Source: Fermentibacter sp963718745 [NCBI: Candidatus Fermentibacterota bacterium] (GTDB lineage: Bacteria > Fermentibacterota > Fermentibacteria > Fermentibacterales). Taken from it: a stretch of 64,000 nt of DNA. Both the position numbers and the translations under genes were made by a program. This document shows positions 45,965-53,816 of the stretch, in pieces. The stretch covers positions 1,984,001-2,048,000 of the forward strand of contig OY970370.1 of assembly GCA_963718745.1 (NCBI GenBank). The letters are read 5' to 3'. The first letter of the stretch is position 1. Every line of letters starts with the position of its first letter. Under the pieces are notes generated by a model, which saw nothing but the letters and a program-made list of their open reading frames with translations, did no database searches and was not told the DNA's origin.

Positions 45965-46468
45965 ATGCACCCACTCGTAACGATTCTCCTCTCGCTCGCG
46001 GGATGGTCCGCCGGTGCGGCAGCCTGGACGAAGAGGAAGCTGCCCGTGCCCTGCGCCTTCGACCTCCTTGGAGTGCCCATCCTCTGTTGTCTGCAGTTCC
46101 TCCTCCCCGGATACGAGCCCGGGCATCTCATGTCCGCATCCGTATCCCTGGCGTCGGGTTTCCTCCTGGGCAGCCTGTCCGGCAGGGCTTTCGGCAACCG
46201 GTATCCGGCGGCGCGGCGTGAGAGCCGGGAAGCGGCGGCCGGCGGTCCTGCCCGGAAAGCCCTGGCCGCCTGGAAGGGATTCGCCCACCGGATGGGCGGC
46301 TTCCAGGGGCGGATGCTCCTGGGCTTCTTCTACTATTCGGTATTCGCCCCGTTCGGGCTCCTCCTGCGACTGTCAGGGAATCCGATGGGAAACAGGTCTC
46401 CTGAAACCGGATGGGCGCCACGACCCCAGACGAGCAGGTCCGGGGACGAATGCCTCAGGCAGTTCTGA
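45965..46468 (+). CDS. SxtJ-like membrane protein
   Basis: This 167-residue protein has hydrophobic segments in the first 75 residues, a basic linker, and the SxtJ signature near the end (GGFQGRMLLGFFYYSVFAPF, then GLLLRLSGNPM). SxtJ was named from the saxitoxin cluster but is widespread beside carbamoyltransferases with DUF5989. It has no known enzymatic activity and probably docks the soluble transferase at the membrane. It lies 10 bases upstream of the carbamoyltransferase. Confidence 0.75.
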   Translation: MHPLVTILLSLAGWSAGAAAWTKRKLPVPCAFDLLGVPILCCLQFLLPGYEPGHLMSASVSLASGFLLGSLSGRAFGNRYPAARRESREAAAGGPARKALAAWKGFAHRMGGFQGRMLLGFFYYSVFAPFGLLLRLSGNPMGNRSPETGWAPRPQTSRSGDECLRQF

Positions 46469-46478
46469 AAGGCGGCCG

Positions 46479-48266
46479 ATGCACATACTCGGGATAAGCT
46501 GCTACTATCACGACTCGGCCGCGGCGCTCCTCTCGGACGGCAGGCTCGTTGCCGCCGCGCAGGAGGAGCGGTTCAGCAGGATAAAGACGGACGAGTCGTT
46601 CCCGTCGCGGTCGATCGCCTTCTGCCTCGCCAGGGCCGGCATCGAAGCTCGTGATCTCGACTGTGTGGTCTTCTACGAGAAGCCCCTGGTCAAGTTCGAG
46701 AGGATACTGACCACCTCGCTCGCGACCTTCCCTCGTTCCAGGAAGAGCTTCACGGAGGCGATGGTGAACTGGTTCGACCAGAAGCTCTGGATAAAATCCC
46801 ACATCCAGAAGGAGCTGGGCGTCGAGCCGTCGAAGATAATGTTCGTGGACCACCACCTGGCTCATGCCGCGAGCGCGCTCTTCGCGAGCCCGTTCGAGGA
46901 CGGGGACACGGCCCTGCTGACGCTGGACGGCGTCGGGGAATGGACTACGACCGCCTCCGGGGTGGGCCGCAACTCCCGGACGCAGGGCTGTGGCAGCTGG
47001 ATCAGGCTCGATCGCGAGCACAGGTTCCCGCACTCGATCGGACTGCTCTACTCGGCATTCACCGCATTCCTCGGCTTTCAGGTGAACGAGGGGGAGTACA
47101 AGGTCATGGGCATGGCGCCCTACGGGGAGCCGCGATACAGGGATGCCATACTGGACAGGGTCGTGAAGGTCCACGGAGACGGCAGCTTCACCCTGGACAT
47201 GGACTACTTCGAATACCACAGATCGGCGGAGAGGAGCTTCGGCAGGAAGCTGGTCGACCTCCTCGGGGAGCCGAGGAACCCCGAGGCGCCGTTCGTCACG
47301 ACGATGACGGATCCGGGCAGGGTCAGCCCCTCGGATCCGGGAGTCGCGAGCAGCCAGAAGTACGCCGACATCGCCGCCAGCATCCAGAAGGTCACCGAGG
47401 AGATCATCCTTGGCCTCGCGAGGCAGCTTCGAAAAGACACGGGGGCGCGGAATCTATGCATGGCTGGTGGCGTCGCGCTCAACTCGGTCGCCAACGGCAT
47501 AGTCCAGAGGGAGGCCGGCTTCGACGAGGTCTTCATCCAACCCGCCGCAGGCGATGCAGGCGGGGCGCTCGGAGCCGCCCTGTACGCCTGGCAGGTGATT
47601 TTCGGCAGACCCGGAGCCTTCCTGATGGAGCATGCGTACTGGGGCGAGGAGTATGGAGATGCGGAAACTCAAAGCGTGCTCCGCGAATCCGGACTCCCCT
47701 TCGAGACGATGAGCGAGGATGCTCTGCTGGACAGGACCGTCGATGCGATGATCGCAGGATCGGTTGTCGGGTTCCATCAGGGCAGGTTCGAATGGGGGCC
47801 GAGGGCCCTCGGGAACCGCTCGATCCTGGCCGATCCCCGTGATTCGGCGATGAAGGACATCATCAACCGCAAGATCAAGTTCAGGGAACCCTTCCGCCCC
47901 TTCGCCCCCGCGGTCGCCGAAGAGGATGCCCCCGTCTACTTCGAGGGATTCGACCAGTCGAAGCTTAACTATCCGGCCCGCTTCATGCTGACCGTGCATC
48001 CCTGGAGGCAGGAGTACGCCGATCTTGCTCCTGCAGTGAACCACATGGGCACCGGGAGGCTCCAGACCGTTCGCAGGGAGTGGAATCCCAGATACCACGA
48101 GGTCATCCGGAGGTTCGGACAGGCGACGGGTGCCCGGGTCCTGGTGAACACGAGTTTCAACCTGAGAGGCGAGCCCATCGTCAGCAGCCCGTCCGACGCA
48201 CTCAGGACCTTCATGGCCAGCGGGATAGACAATCTCGCCATGGGAGATTGCTGGGTCTCCAAGTAG
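46479..48266 (+). CDS. NodU/CmcH-family carbamoyltransferase
   Basis: This 595-residue enzyme has an N-terminal Kae1-like ATPase fold (MHILGISCYYHDSAAALL, DHHLAHAASAL with the metal His residues, and MGMAPYGEPRY). Its C-terminal carbamoyltransferase domain has FEWGPRALGNRSILADPR and RVLVNTSFNLRGEP. It makes carbamoyl-adenylate from carbamoyl phosphate and ATP and transfers it to a hydroxyl, in NodU on a lipo-oligosaccharide and in others on antibiotics. Context (SGNH, DUF5989, SxtJ) suggests a surface glycan or glycolipid acceptor. The ATG at 46479 gives normal length; the upstream open frame overlaps SxtJ and is noise. Confidence 0.92.
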   Translation: MHILGISCYYHDSAAALLSDGRLVAAAQEERFSRIKTDESFPSRSIAFCLARAGIEARDLDCVVFYEKPLVKFERILTTSLATFPRSRKSFTEAMVNWFDQKLWIKSHIQKELGVEPSKIMFVDHHLAHAASALFASPFEDGDTALLTLDGVGEWTTTASGVGRNSRTQGCGSWIRLDREHRFPHSIGLLYSAFTAFLGFQVNEGEYKVMGMAPYGEPRYRDAILDRVVKVHGDGSFTLDMDYFEYHRSAERSFGRKLVDLLGEPRNPEAPFVTTMTDPGRVSPSDPGVASSQKYADIAASIQKVTEEIILGLARQLRKDTGARNLCMAGGVALNSVANGIVQREAGFDEVFIQPAAGDAGGALGAALYAWQVIFGRPGAFLMEHAYWGEEYGDAETQSVLRESGLPFETMSEDALLDRTVDAMIAGSVVGFHQGRFEWGPRALGNRSILADPRDSAMKDIINRKIKFREPFRPFAPAVAEEDAPVYFEGFDQSKLNYPARFMLTVHPWRQEYADLAPAVNHMGTGRLQTVRREWNPRYHEVIRRFGQATGARVLVNTSFNLRGEPIVSSPSDALRTFMASGIDNLAMGDCWVSK

Positions 48267-48481
48267 GCTCTCGCGCAACAGGTTCCTGGGCTGTTCCTCC
48301 GGCGGGACGGCAGCTTCTGCCTCCCTCCTGCCCTGGTAGCCTTCATCACCCCCCCGGGCTGTCTTCCGGACCCCCCGCCTGCGCGGCATGCCGCCTGAAA
48401 CGAAGGCTAGACCCGGGCGTTCCGGAGGATTAGTTTATCCGGACTGGATTCCGGTCAACCTTCACGGCTCCCGGGGGGGGA

Positions 48482-51400
48482 ATGAGCGAGAACTGGATCG
48501 ATCTTCTGGGCAGGGACCTGGAGAAGTTCTCCTCGCCGGATACCGCTTCGAAGCCCACCATCCACCTCGTTCCCGGTGAAAGGCGCGAGGTCGCCATACT
48601 GTTCCTCGATCTCGCGGGCTTCACCGCGCTGTCCGAGAATCTGGACCACGAGGAGCTCCACAGGATATCGACAGGGGTCATGCGTGCGCTGTCCTCCGCA
48701 GTCGAATCGAGCGGCGGGATCGTCGACAAGTTCGAGGGTGACAGGATGATGGCCCTGTTCGGCGCCACCGTATGCCGCGACAACGACTGCGCGAGGGCCG
48801 TGGGCTGCGCCCTCAGACTCATAGAGACACTGGAGGAGATCAGTTCCGTGATGGAGAAGCACGGCTTCAGGATCTCCGGCAGGGTCGGGCTGAACTTCGG
48901 CCCGGTGACCGTCGCACCCGACCCCTCCGGACACATCACGGCTCTCGGCGACGAGGTCAATGTAGCCTCCCGGCTCGAACAGGCGGCCGATACCGGAACC
49001 GCCCTGGCCACAGCCCGCGTCCGGGAGGAGTGCGGTGACCTCTTCGAATGGGAGGATCTCGGCGAGATGATGATCCGGGGCCGGGTGAAGCCCGTCAGGA
49101 CCTACCGTATCGACGGTCCCGGCCGCCTGCAGACGGCGCGCATCAGGAAGGCATCCAGGCTGCCCGAGCCATCCCTGAAGGGACGCGCAGGCGAGATAGT
49201 GGATTTCCTGCAGTTCCTGCACGATATCCCGGACCCTCCGCTCAACCCCCGGGGGGGACCCAGGCACAGGATCTGCATGATCACCGGAGAGGCGGGCTCG
49301 GGCAAGAGCAGGCTGCTCCGGGAGTTCATCTCCACGGTCCAGAGGGAGCTGCCGGGAACCGTCGTGCTGGAGGGCAGGGTATTCCCGTTCGGAGCCAGGC
49401 CCTTCTCATACTGGACATCCCTCCTGACCAACCATGCCGCGGCAGCCGTCCGGTCGGGCGAACCGGAACAGCCGCCCCTCCTCGGCCTGCTGAAGGGGAG
49501 CGCCGGCGAAGCCGCGCTTTCCCAGAAGGAGATCAACCAGGAGGTGCGGGATTTCGTGCTGCAGGTAGCCAGGACTGCCGGATCGGTTCTGCTGGTGGTC
49601 GACGACTGCCAGTGGATGGACCAGGCATCCATGGATGCTCTCGAATTCACCCTCGCGAATTGCGACACCCCTGCACCTCTGCTGCTGCTCTGCGCAGGCC
49701 GCAGATCCGACGAATCCGACGGCAGGAGACCCGCGATCCACGAGAACTATGCCGACTCCCGCAGGATCGAAGTGGGAACGATGACGGAGGGCGAGATCTG
49801 CTCGATTCTCGCATCCATGCTCGACTACGATTCGCCCGAGGAGCTCGCGCCGGATCTCAGGCGATTCATAATCCGTCGCTCGGGGTGCAATCCGAGGTTC
49901 GCCCGCGAGATACTCCTGGACATGATCGAGACCGGGGTGATGGAGGAGACCGGCGGCGGCTGGCTCCTTCGGACGTCTCCCGAAGAGGGCAGGATCCCTT
50001 CCTCCCTGTCCGGAGCGGTCAGGTCCAGGATCGACAGGCTGCCTCCCAGGCTGAGGAAGGCTCTCCAGATATCGGCCGTCCTGGGTTTCGAGTTCCCTGC
50101 AGACCTCTACCGCCGGACCGCCGCGAGGCTCGGTCAGCCGGAATCCAGCGAGGACCTGCACGATCTGGTGCAGCTCGGCATCCTCTCGAGCCAGACTGCC
50201 GACGGCGTCGAGACCGTGACCTCGAATGACGAACTCTCGATGAAGGCCGCCTACGACGGTCTGCTCTTCCAGAACAGGATCCTGGTCCACAGATGCGCTG
50301 CGGAAGCGCTGGTATCCACTCCCGAACTGCGTCACGGAGAGTCGGGGATGATCGCCCGGCACCTGTCCAGGGCGGGAGATCTTGACGAAGCCGCCCGGTG
50401 GGCGGTTCGGGCAGCTCTGGAGGCATCCGGGGCATCGCAGGGGAGGAGTGCGGCCCAGTGGGCCTCGAGCGCTCTCAAGTGGCTGGAGAACCTTCCCTCG
50501 GGTGAGGAGAGGACAACCCTCGTGCTGGAGGCGCTCAGGATACTCCGCCATTCCTTCACCAGCATAGGCGAGTTCGAAGGGCTGGAGGAAGCTCTGCAGG
50601 AGGAGACCCGTCTCTCGCGGGAGCTCGAGATGCCGGGCAGGACAGGGAAGGCGCTGCAGATCCTGTGCAGGCTCAAGAGCTTCCAGGGGAAAGTCGCGGA
50701 GGCGGGTGCGCTGGCCGAGGAGGGTCTGGCGGCCGCGTCCGTGGCCGGAGACGAAGAACTCCGCGGCGTGCTGCTAACCGAGAAGGCCCTTCTCATGATG
50801 CGTACAGGGAGGGTCCGGGAGGCCGGGTCCGTGCTGCAGGAGGCCTATCTCATCCTGGAGAAGGCGGGCAGGATCGATGCCACCTCCCAGGTACTCAGCA
50901 ATCTGGCGAGTTCTCTGATAAGCGTCGGCGACCTCGAGGGAGCCCGCCCCTATCTCGACAAGGCTCTCTCCCTGGTGAAGGGGAGCCGCTTCAGGTCTGC
51001 GGAGGCCAGTACGCTCGCGAACCTGGGGCTCCTGGACGGCATGTCCGGTCGTCTCGAGGATGCCGTCGAGAAACTGCGTTCCGCGCTCGAGATACAGGAA
51101 CTCACCGGAGACCGCAGGGACCAGGGAGTGACCCTGAACAATCTCGGGAAATGCCTCATCGAGCTGGGCGACTACGAAGGAGCAAAGCGCATACTCCGGC
51201 AGGCTCTCCTCATCCACAGGGAGACGGGCAAGCACATCAACGAGGCCAACTCCCTCGAGAACCTCGGCTGCATCTTCCTGCGGGACGGAGATCTGAACCG
51301 GGCCCGCCTGCATCTGGAGGACTCGCTCCGGATATATGAATCCTCGAGATACCCGTTCGGCTGCATAAGCTCACGCGCTTCGCTCGGAATGGTGGAGGCC

Positions 51401-51577
51401 GAGGCAGGCTCCATCGATGTCGCGCTCGAGCACTACAACGCCGCCTTCTCAGTAACGGTGGAGATGAGGATCGCCAGTCCGGCTGCGGAATCCCTCAAGG
51501 ACCTGAGGGATCTGCTCATCAAGAAGGGCGTTTCCGAATCATCCATCCCGCTCCCCCCCGGATGGTCGTCGGACTGA
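48482..51577 (+). CDS. Class III adenylate/guanylate cyclase - ATPase - TPR signalling protein
   Basis: This is a 1,031-residue soluble protein. The cyclase domain at about 35-205 has both metal Asp residues (D43 in FLDLAGF, D87 in KFEGDRM), Lys83 and the transition-state pair N160/R164 (GDEVNVASRL), so it looks active. An AAA/STAND-type ATPase follows, with Walker A GEAGSGKS near 269 and Walker B LLVVDDCQWMD near 375. Then come about ten TPRs (for example TLNNLGKCLIELGDYEGAKR). This is the architecture of stand-alone regulatory cyclases in many uncultivated bacteria. The gene stands alone; the AraC-type gene follows 164 bp later. Confidence 0.93.
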   Translation: MSENWIDLLGRDLEKFSSPDTASKPTIHLVPGERREVAILFLDLAGFTALSENLDHEELHRISTGVMRALSSAVESSGGIVDKFEGDRMMALFGATVCRDNDCARAVGCALRLIETLEEISSVMEKHGFRISGRVGLNFGPVTVAPDPSGHITALGDEVNVASRLEQAADTGTALATARVREECGDLFEWEDLGEMMIRGRVKPVRTYRIDGPGRLQTARIRKASRLPEPSLKGRAGEIVDFLQFLHDIPDPPLNPRGGPRHRICMITGEAGSGKSRLLREFISTVQRELPGTVVLEGRVFPFGARPFSYWTSLLTNHAAAAVRSGEPEQPPLLGLLKGSAGEAALSQKEINQEVRDFVLQVARTAGSVLLVVDDCQWMDQASMDALEFTLANCDTPAPLLLLCAGRRSDESDGRRPAIHENYADSRRIEVGTMTEGEICSILASMLDYDSPEELAPDLRRFIIRRSGCNPRFAREILLDMIETGVMEETGGGWLLRTSPEEGRIPSSLSGAVRSRIDRLPPRLRKALQISAVLGFEFPADLYRRTAARLGQPESSEDLHDLVQLGILSSQTADGVETVTSNDELSMKAAYDGLLFQNRILVHRCAAEALVSTPELRHGESGMIARHLSRAGDLDEAARWAVRAALEASGASQGRSAAQWASSALKWLENLPSGEERTTLVLEALRILRHSFTSIGEFEGLEEALQEETRLSRELEMPGRTGKALQILCRLKSFQGKVAEAGALAEEGLAAASVAGDEELRGVLLTEKALLMMRTGRVREAGSVLQEAYLILEKAGRIDATSQVLSNLASSLISVGDLEGARPYLDKALSLVKGSRFRSAEASTLANLGLLDGMSGRLEDAVEKLRSALEIQELTGDRRDQGVTLNNLGKCLIELGDYEGAKRILRQALLIHRETGKHINEANSLENLGCIFLRDGDLNRARLHLEDSLRIYESSRYPFGCISSRASLGMVEAEAGSIDVALEHYNAAFSVTVEMRIASPAAESLKDLRDLLIKKGVSESSIPLPPGWSSD

Positions 51578-51657
51578 CCCCGGCGCCGCCGTCGGGCATG
51601 TGTGGCGGATGACGACCATCCCGTTCCCCCCTCGGATGGCCGTCGGACTGACTCCGG
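51557..51657. repeat. Pair of 27-bp direct repeats, with an inverted partial copy between, across the cyclase stop codon
   Basis: 51557-51583 and 51631-51657 match at 24 of 27 bases, 74 bp apart. The first copy contains the last codons and stop of the cyclase gene (core CGTCGGACTGA). An inverted partial copy (GACGACCATCC, 51611-51621) lies between them, so the region can fold. Confidence 0.6.
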
Positions 51658-51741
51658 AATCCGCAAGAATAGTGAACCACATTTCCGCGTGAACGCGTAT
51701 GCTCCTTCCGCCCGGTGCATGGGCGGAGGGGGGATGGATGC

Positions 51742-52653
51742 GTGAAGGAGAGCACCGACAGGGACTACCGCGGCCGGATGCTGGCGGTTCTCGGGTACAT
51801 AGAGTCCGGCATGGACGGGGACATGACCCTGGAGGACATCGCCGCGGTGGCTTCCTTCTCGCCATACCACTTCCACAGGGTCTTCAGGGGGGTAGTGGGC
51901 GAATCCATCTCAGGCTTCATCAGGAGACTGAGGCTGGAAAGGGCGGCAGGAAGGCTGCTCGAGGGTGACGAGCCGGTCATGGTGATCGCCCTGCGCGCGG
52001 GGTACGACTCCAACCAGGCTTTCACGAGAGCCTTCCTTGCATCGTTCGGCGAACCTCCGTCCCGCTTCAGGAGGCTCAGGAAGAGCATTCCCCTGATCCA
52101 TGCATCTTCGGGGTACCATTACAACTGGAACGAAGGCGTGAGAGTGTTCAACCCTGTGAAGGACGGGAGAGGGATCATGGATGCGAAGACCGTGGAGACG
52201 AAGCCGATGAAGGTCCTCTGCGTGAGGCATGTGGGGCCGTACCAGATGATAGGGGAGGCGTTCGAGCGCCTCGACAGGGCGGTGAAGGAGGCCGGGATCG
52301 ACATCGGCAACTCCCAGTGGCTGGGGATCTACAACGACGATCCGGACCAGGTTCCCGCGGCGGAGCTGAGCTCGGACGCATGCGTCACGGTCGAGGCGTT
52401 CCCGGCGCTCGCCGCAGGATCGATCCTGAAGCCGCTGGAGATCCCCGGTGGGCTGCATGCGACCACCAGGCACACCGGGTCCTACTCCGGACTCCATGAA
52501 GCGTGGGGCAGGCTGGTCGGCTCGTGGATCCCCTCGAACGGGTACGGGCCGCGCTGCGCACCCTGCTATGAGATCTACGTGAAGGGACACGAGAGTACGC
52601 AGGACGAAGCCGAATTCCTCACCGACCTCTACGAGCCGGTGGTGAGGATCTAG
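51742..52653 (+). CDS. AraC-family regulator with GyrI-like effector domain
   Basis: This 303-residue protein has two AraC helix-turn-helix motifs at about 5-105 (LEDIAAVASFSPYHFHRVF and VIALRAGYDSNQAFTRAF). A GyrI/SbmC-like small-molecule-binding domain follows at about 145-300 (MKVLCVRHVGPYQMIGEAF). The layout is that of the Rob/SoxS-type and multidrug-sensing regulators with C-terminal GyrI domains. The ligand and target are unknown and no efflux gene is adjacent. I take the GTG at 51742, eight bases after GGAGGGGGG; an ATG at 51715 is an alternative. The 3' end overlaps alaX by four bases. Confidence 0.88.
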   Translation: MKESTDRDYRGRMLAVLGYIESGMDGDMTLEDIAAVASFSPYHFHRVFRGVVGESISGFIRRLRLERAAGRLLEGDEPVMVIALRAGYDSNQAFTRAFLASFGEPPSRFRRLRKSIPLIHASSGYHYNWNEGVRVFNPVKDGRGIMDAKTVETKPMKVLCVRHVGPYQMIGEAFERLDRAVKEAGIDIGNSQWLGIYNDDPDQVPAAELSSDACVTVEAFPALAAGSILKPLEIPGGLHATTRHTGSYSGLHEAWGRLVGSWIPSNGYGPRCAPCYEIYVKGHESTQDEAEFLTDLYEPVVRI

Positions 52654-53816
52654 GGAAGAGAAACCGCACGGAGGGCTTCGTCCAGGAGATCGGGGCGGCC
52701 GACCCGACCCTGGAAGAGCCCTCCGGCTCCCCCTCCCCGGCTCTCCAGGATCCCGGCCAGAAGAGGACCCTTCTCCTTCGCCCATTCGTCGGGTCCGAAG
52801 AGGAGGAAGACGATCTGCTCCACGCCTGCGGTGAGAAGCCCCCTGCAGCCGGGGCGGGCGTCCGTGGCCGCCCGGGCTGTCTCCCTGAGGAAGTCCATGT
52901 CGCCGTCGGGGCGGTGGAGGCGGAGGATGCCCTCCCCGCCTGCCATCTCCCGCCCGATTCGCGAAGCCAGTTCCTTCCTGGCGGATCGCAGGTTCCTGCT
53001 GCAGTCCGAATTCGACTCCCGGAGGTGCGTCACGGCCCGGACGTGTTCGTCGGGCGGGCAGGTGAGGATCCCGGAGATATCCCTCTCGCGCTCCAGGGCG
53101 TGAGAGAACCAGTCCAGCGCCCTGTGACCGGCGACGTAGAACACCCTGGTCCCGCCTCGGAGCCGCTCGGTACCGACCAGCTTCACGATCTGGAGCTCGC
53201 CTGTGGAGGAGACGTGCGTGCCGCCGCATGTATTCCTGTCCAGTCCATCGATCTCCACGATCCTGACGGACCCCGACAGACCCGCAGGGAGCTTTCTCGA
53301 GCGGATCGTCCCCCAGTCGGTGGCGTCCATCTCCTCGAACCTGCAGGTCACCCGGAGGCAGGAACGCACCGCATCGTTGGCCGCTGCCTCCAGGAGTCGG
53401 AGCGCGCCCGGGTCCGGATCCGGCACGTCGAGTTCGATGTCGCTGCGCGCGGGACCAAGATGGAAAGCAGTGGTGCGCCATCCGAAGCGCTCCAGGGCCA
53501 GGGCGGAGAGCAGGTGCTGTGCCGTGTGCTGCTGCATGTGATCGAACCTTCTCGCGAAATCCACTGCGACCTCGACCGTTCCGGAGACTTCGGACCCGAG
53601 GATATGGATGACGTCTCCATCGGCGGTTCTCATGACCGACCTGACGGGGATGCCCGCCACGGAGCCTTCGTCCGCCGGCTGCCCTCCACCCTCCGGATAG
53701 AACGGGGTCTGGGAAAGGATTACAGCGAAGAGGCCGCCTTCGACGCGCTCGCAGGAGACGACGGTCGCCGTCAGGCGTGAGAGGCGGGGGTCGAGCTGGG
53801 CCTGGAGCGGTTTCAA
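52650..53816 (-). CDS. AlaX-type alanyl-tRNA editing protein (long form with DHHA1)
   Basis: This 388-residue protein lacks a synthetase catalytic core but has the editing domain: PFYPEGGGQPAD near 38-49, H97-x3-H101 (QQHTAQH) and C197-x3-H201 (NTCGGTH), which bind zinc. A DHHA1-like C-terminal domain follows. It hydrolyses Ser or Gly mischarged on tRNA-Ala. The only suitable start is TTG at 53816, whose TTGA overlaps the TGA of the upstream ATPase-TPR gene. The coupling to a signalling protein is unusual for a proofreading enzyme. Confidence 0.88.
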   Translation of the reverse strand: MKPLQAQLDPRLSRLTATVVSCERVEGGLFAVILSQTPFYPEGGGQPADEGSVAGIPVRSVMRTADGDVIHILGSEVSGTVEVAVDFARRFDHMQQHTAQHLLSALALERFGWRTTAFHLGPARSDIELDVPDPDPGALRLLEAAANDAVRSCLRVTCRFEEMDATDWGTIRSRKLPAGLSGSVRIVEIDGLDRNTCGGTHVSSTGELQIVKLVGTERLRGGTRVFYVAGHRALDWFSHALERERDISGILTCPPDEHVRAVTHLRESNSDCSRNLRSARKELASRIGREMAGGEGILRLHRPDGDMDFLRETARAATDARPGCRGLLTAGVEQIVFLLFGPDEWAKEKGPLLAGILESRGGGAGGLFQGRVGRPDLLDEALRAVSLP

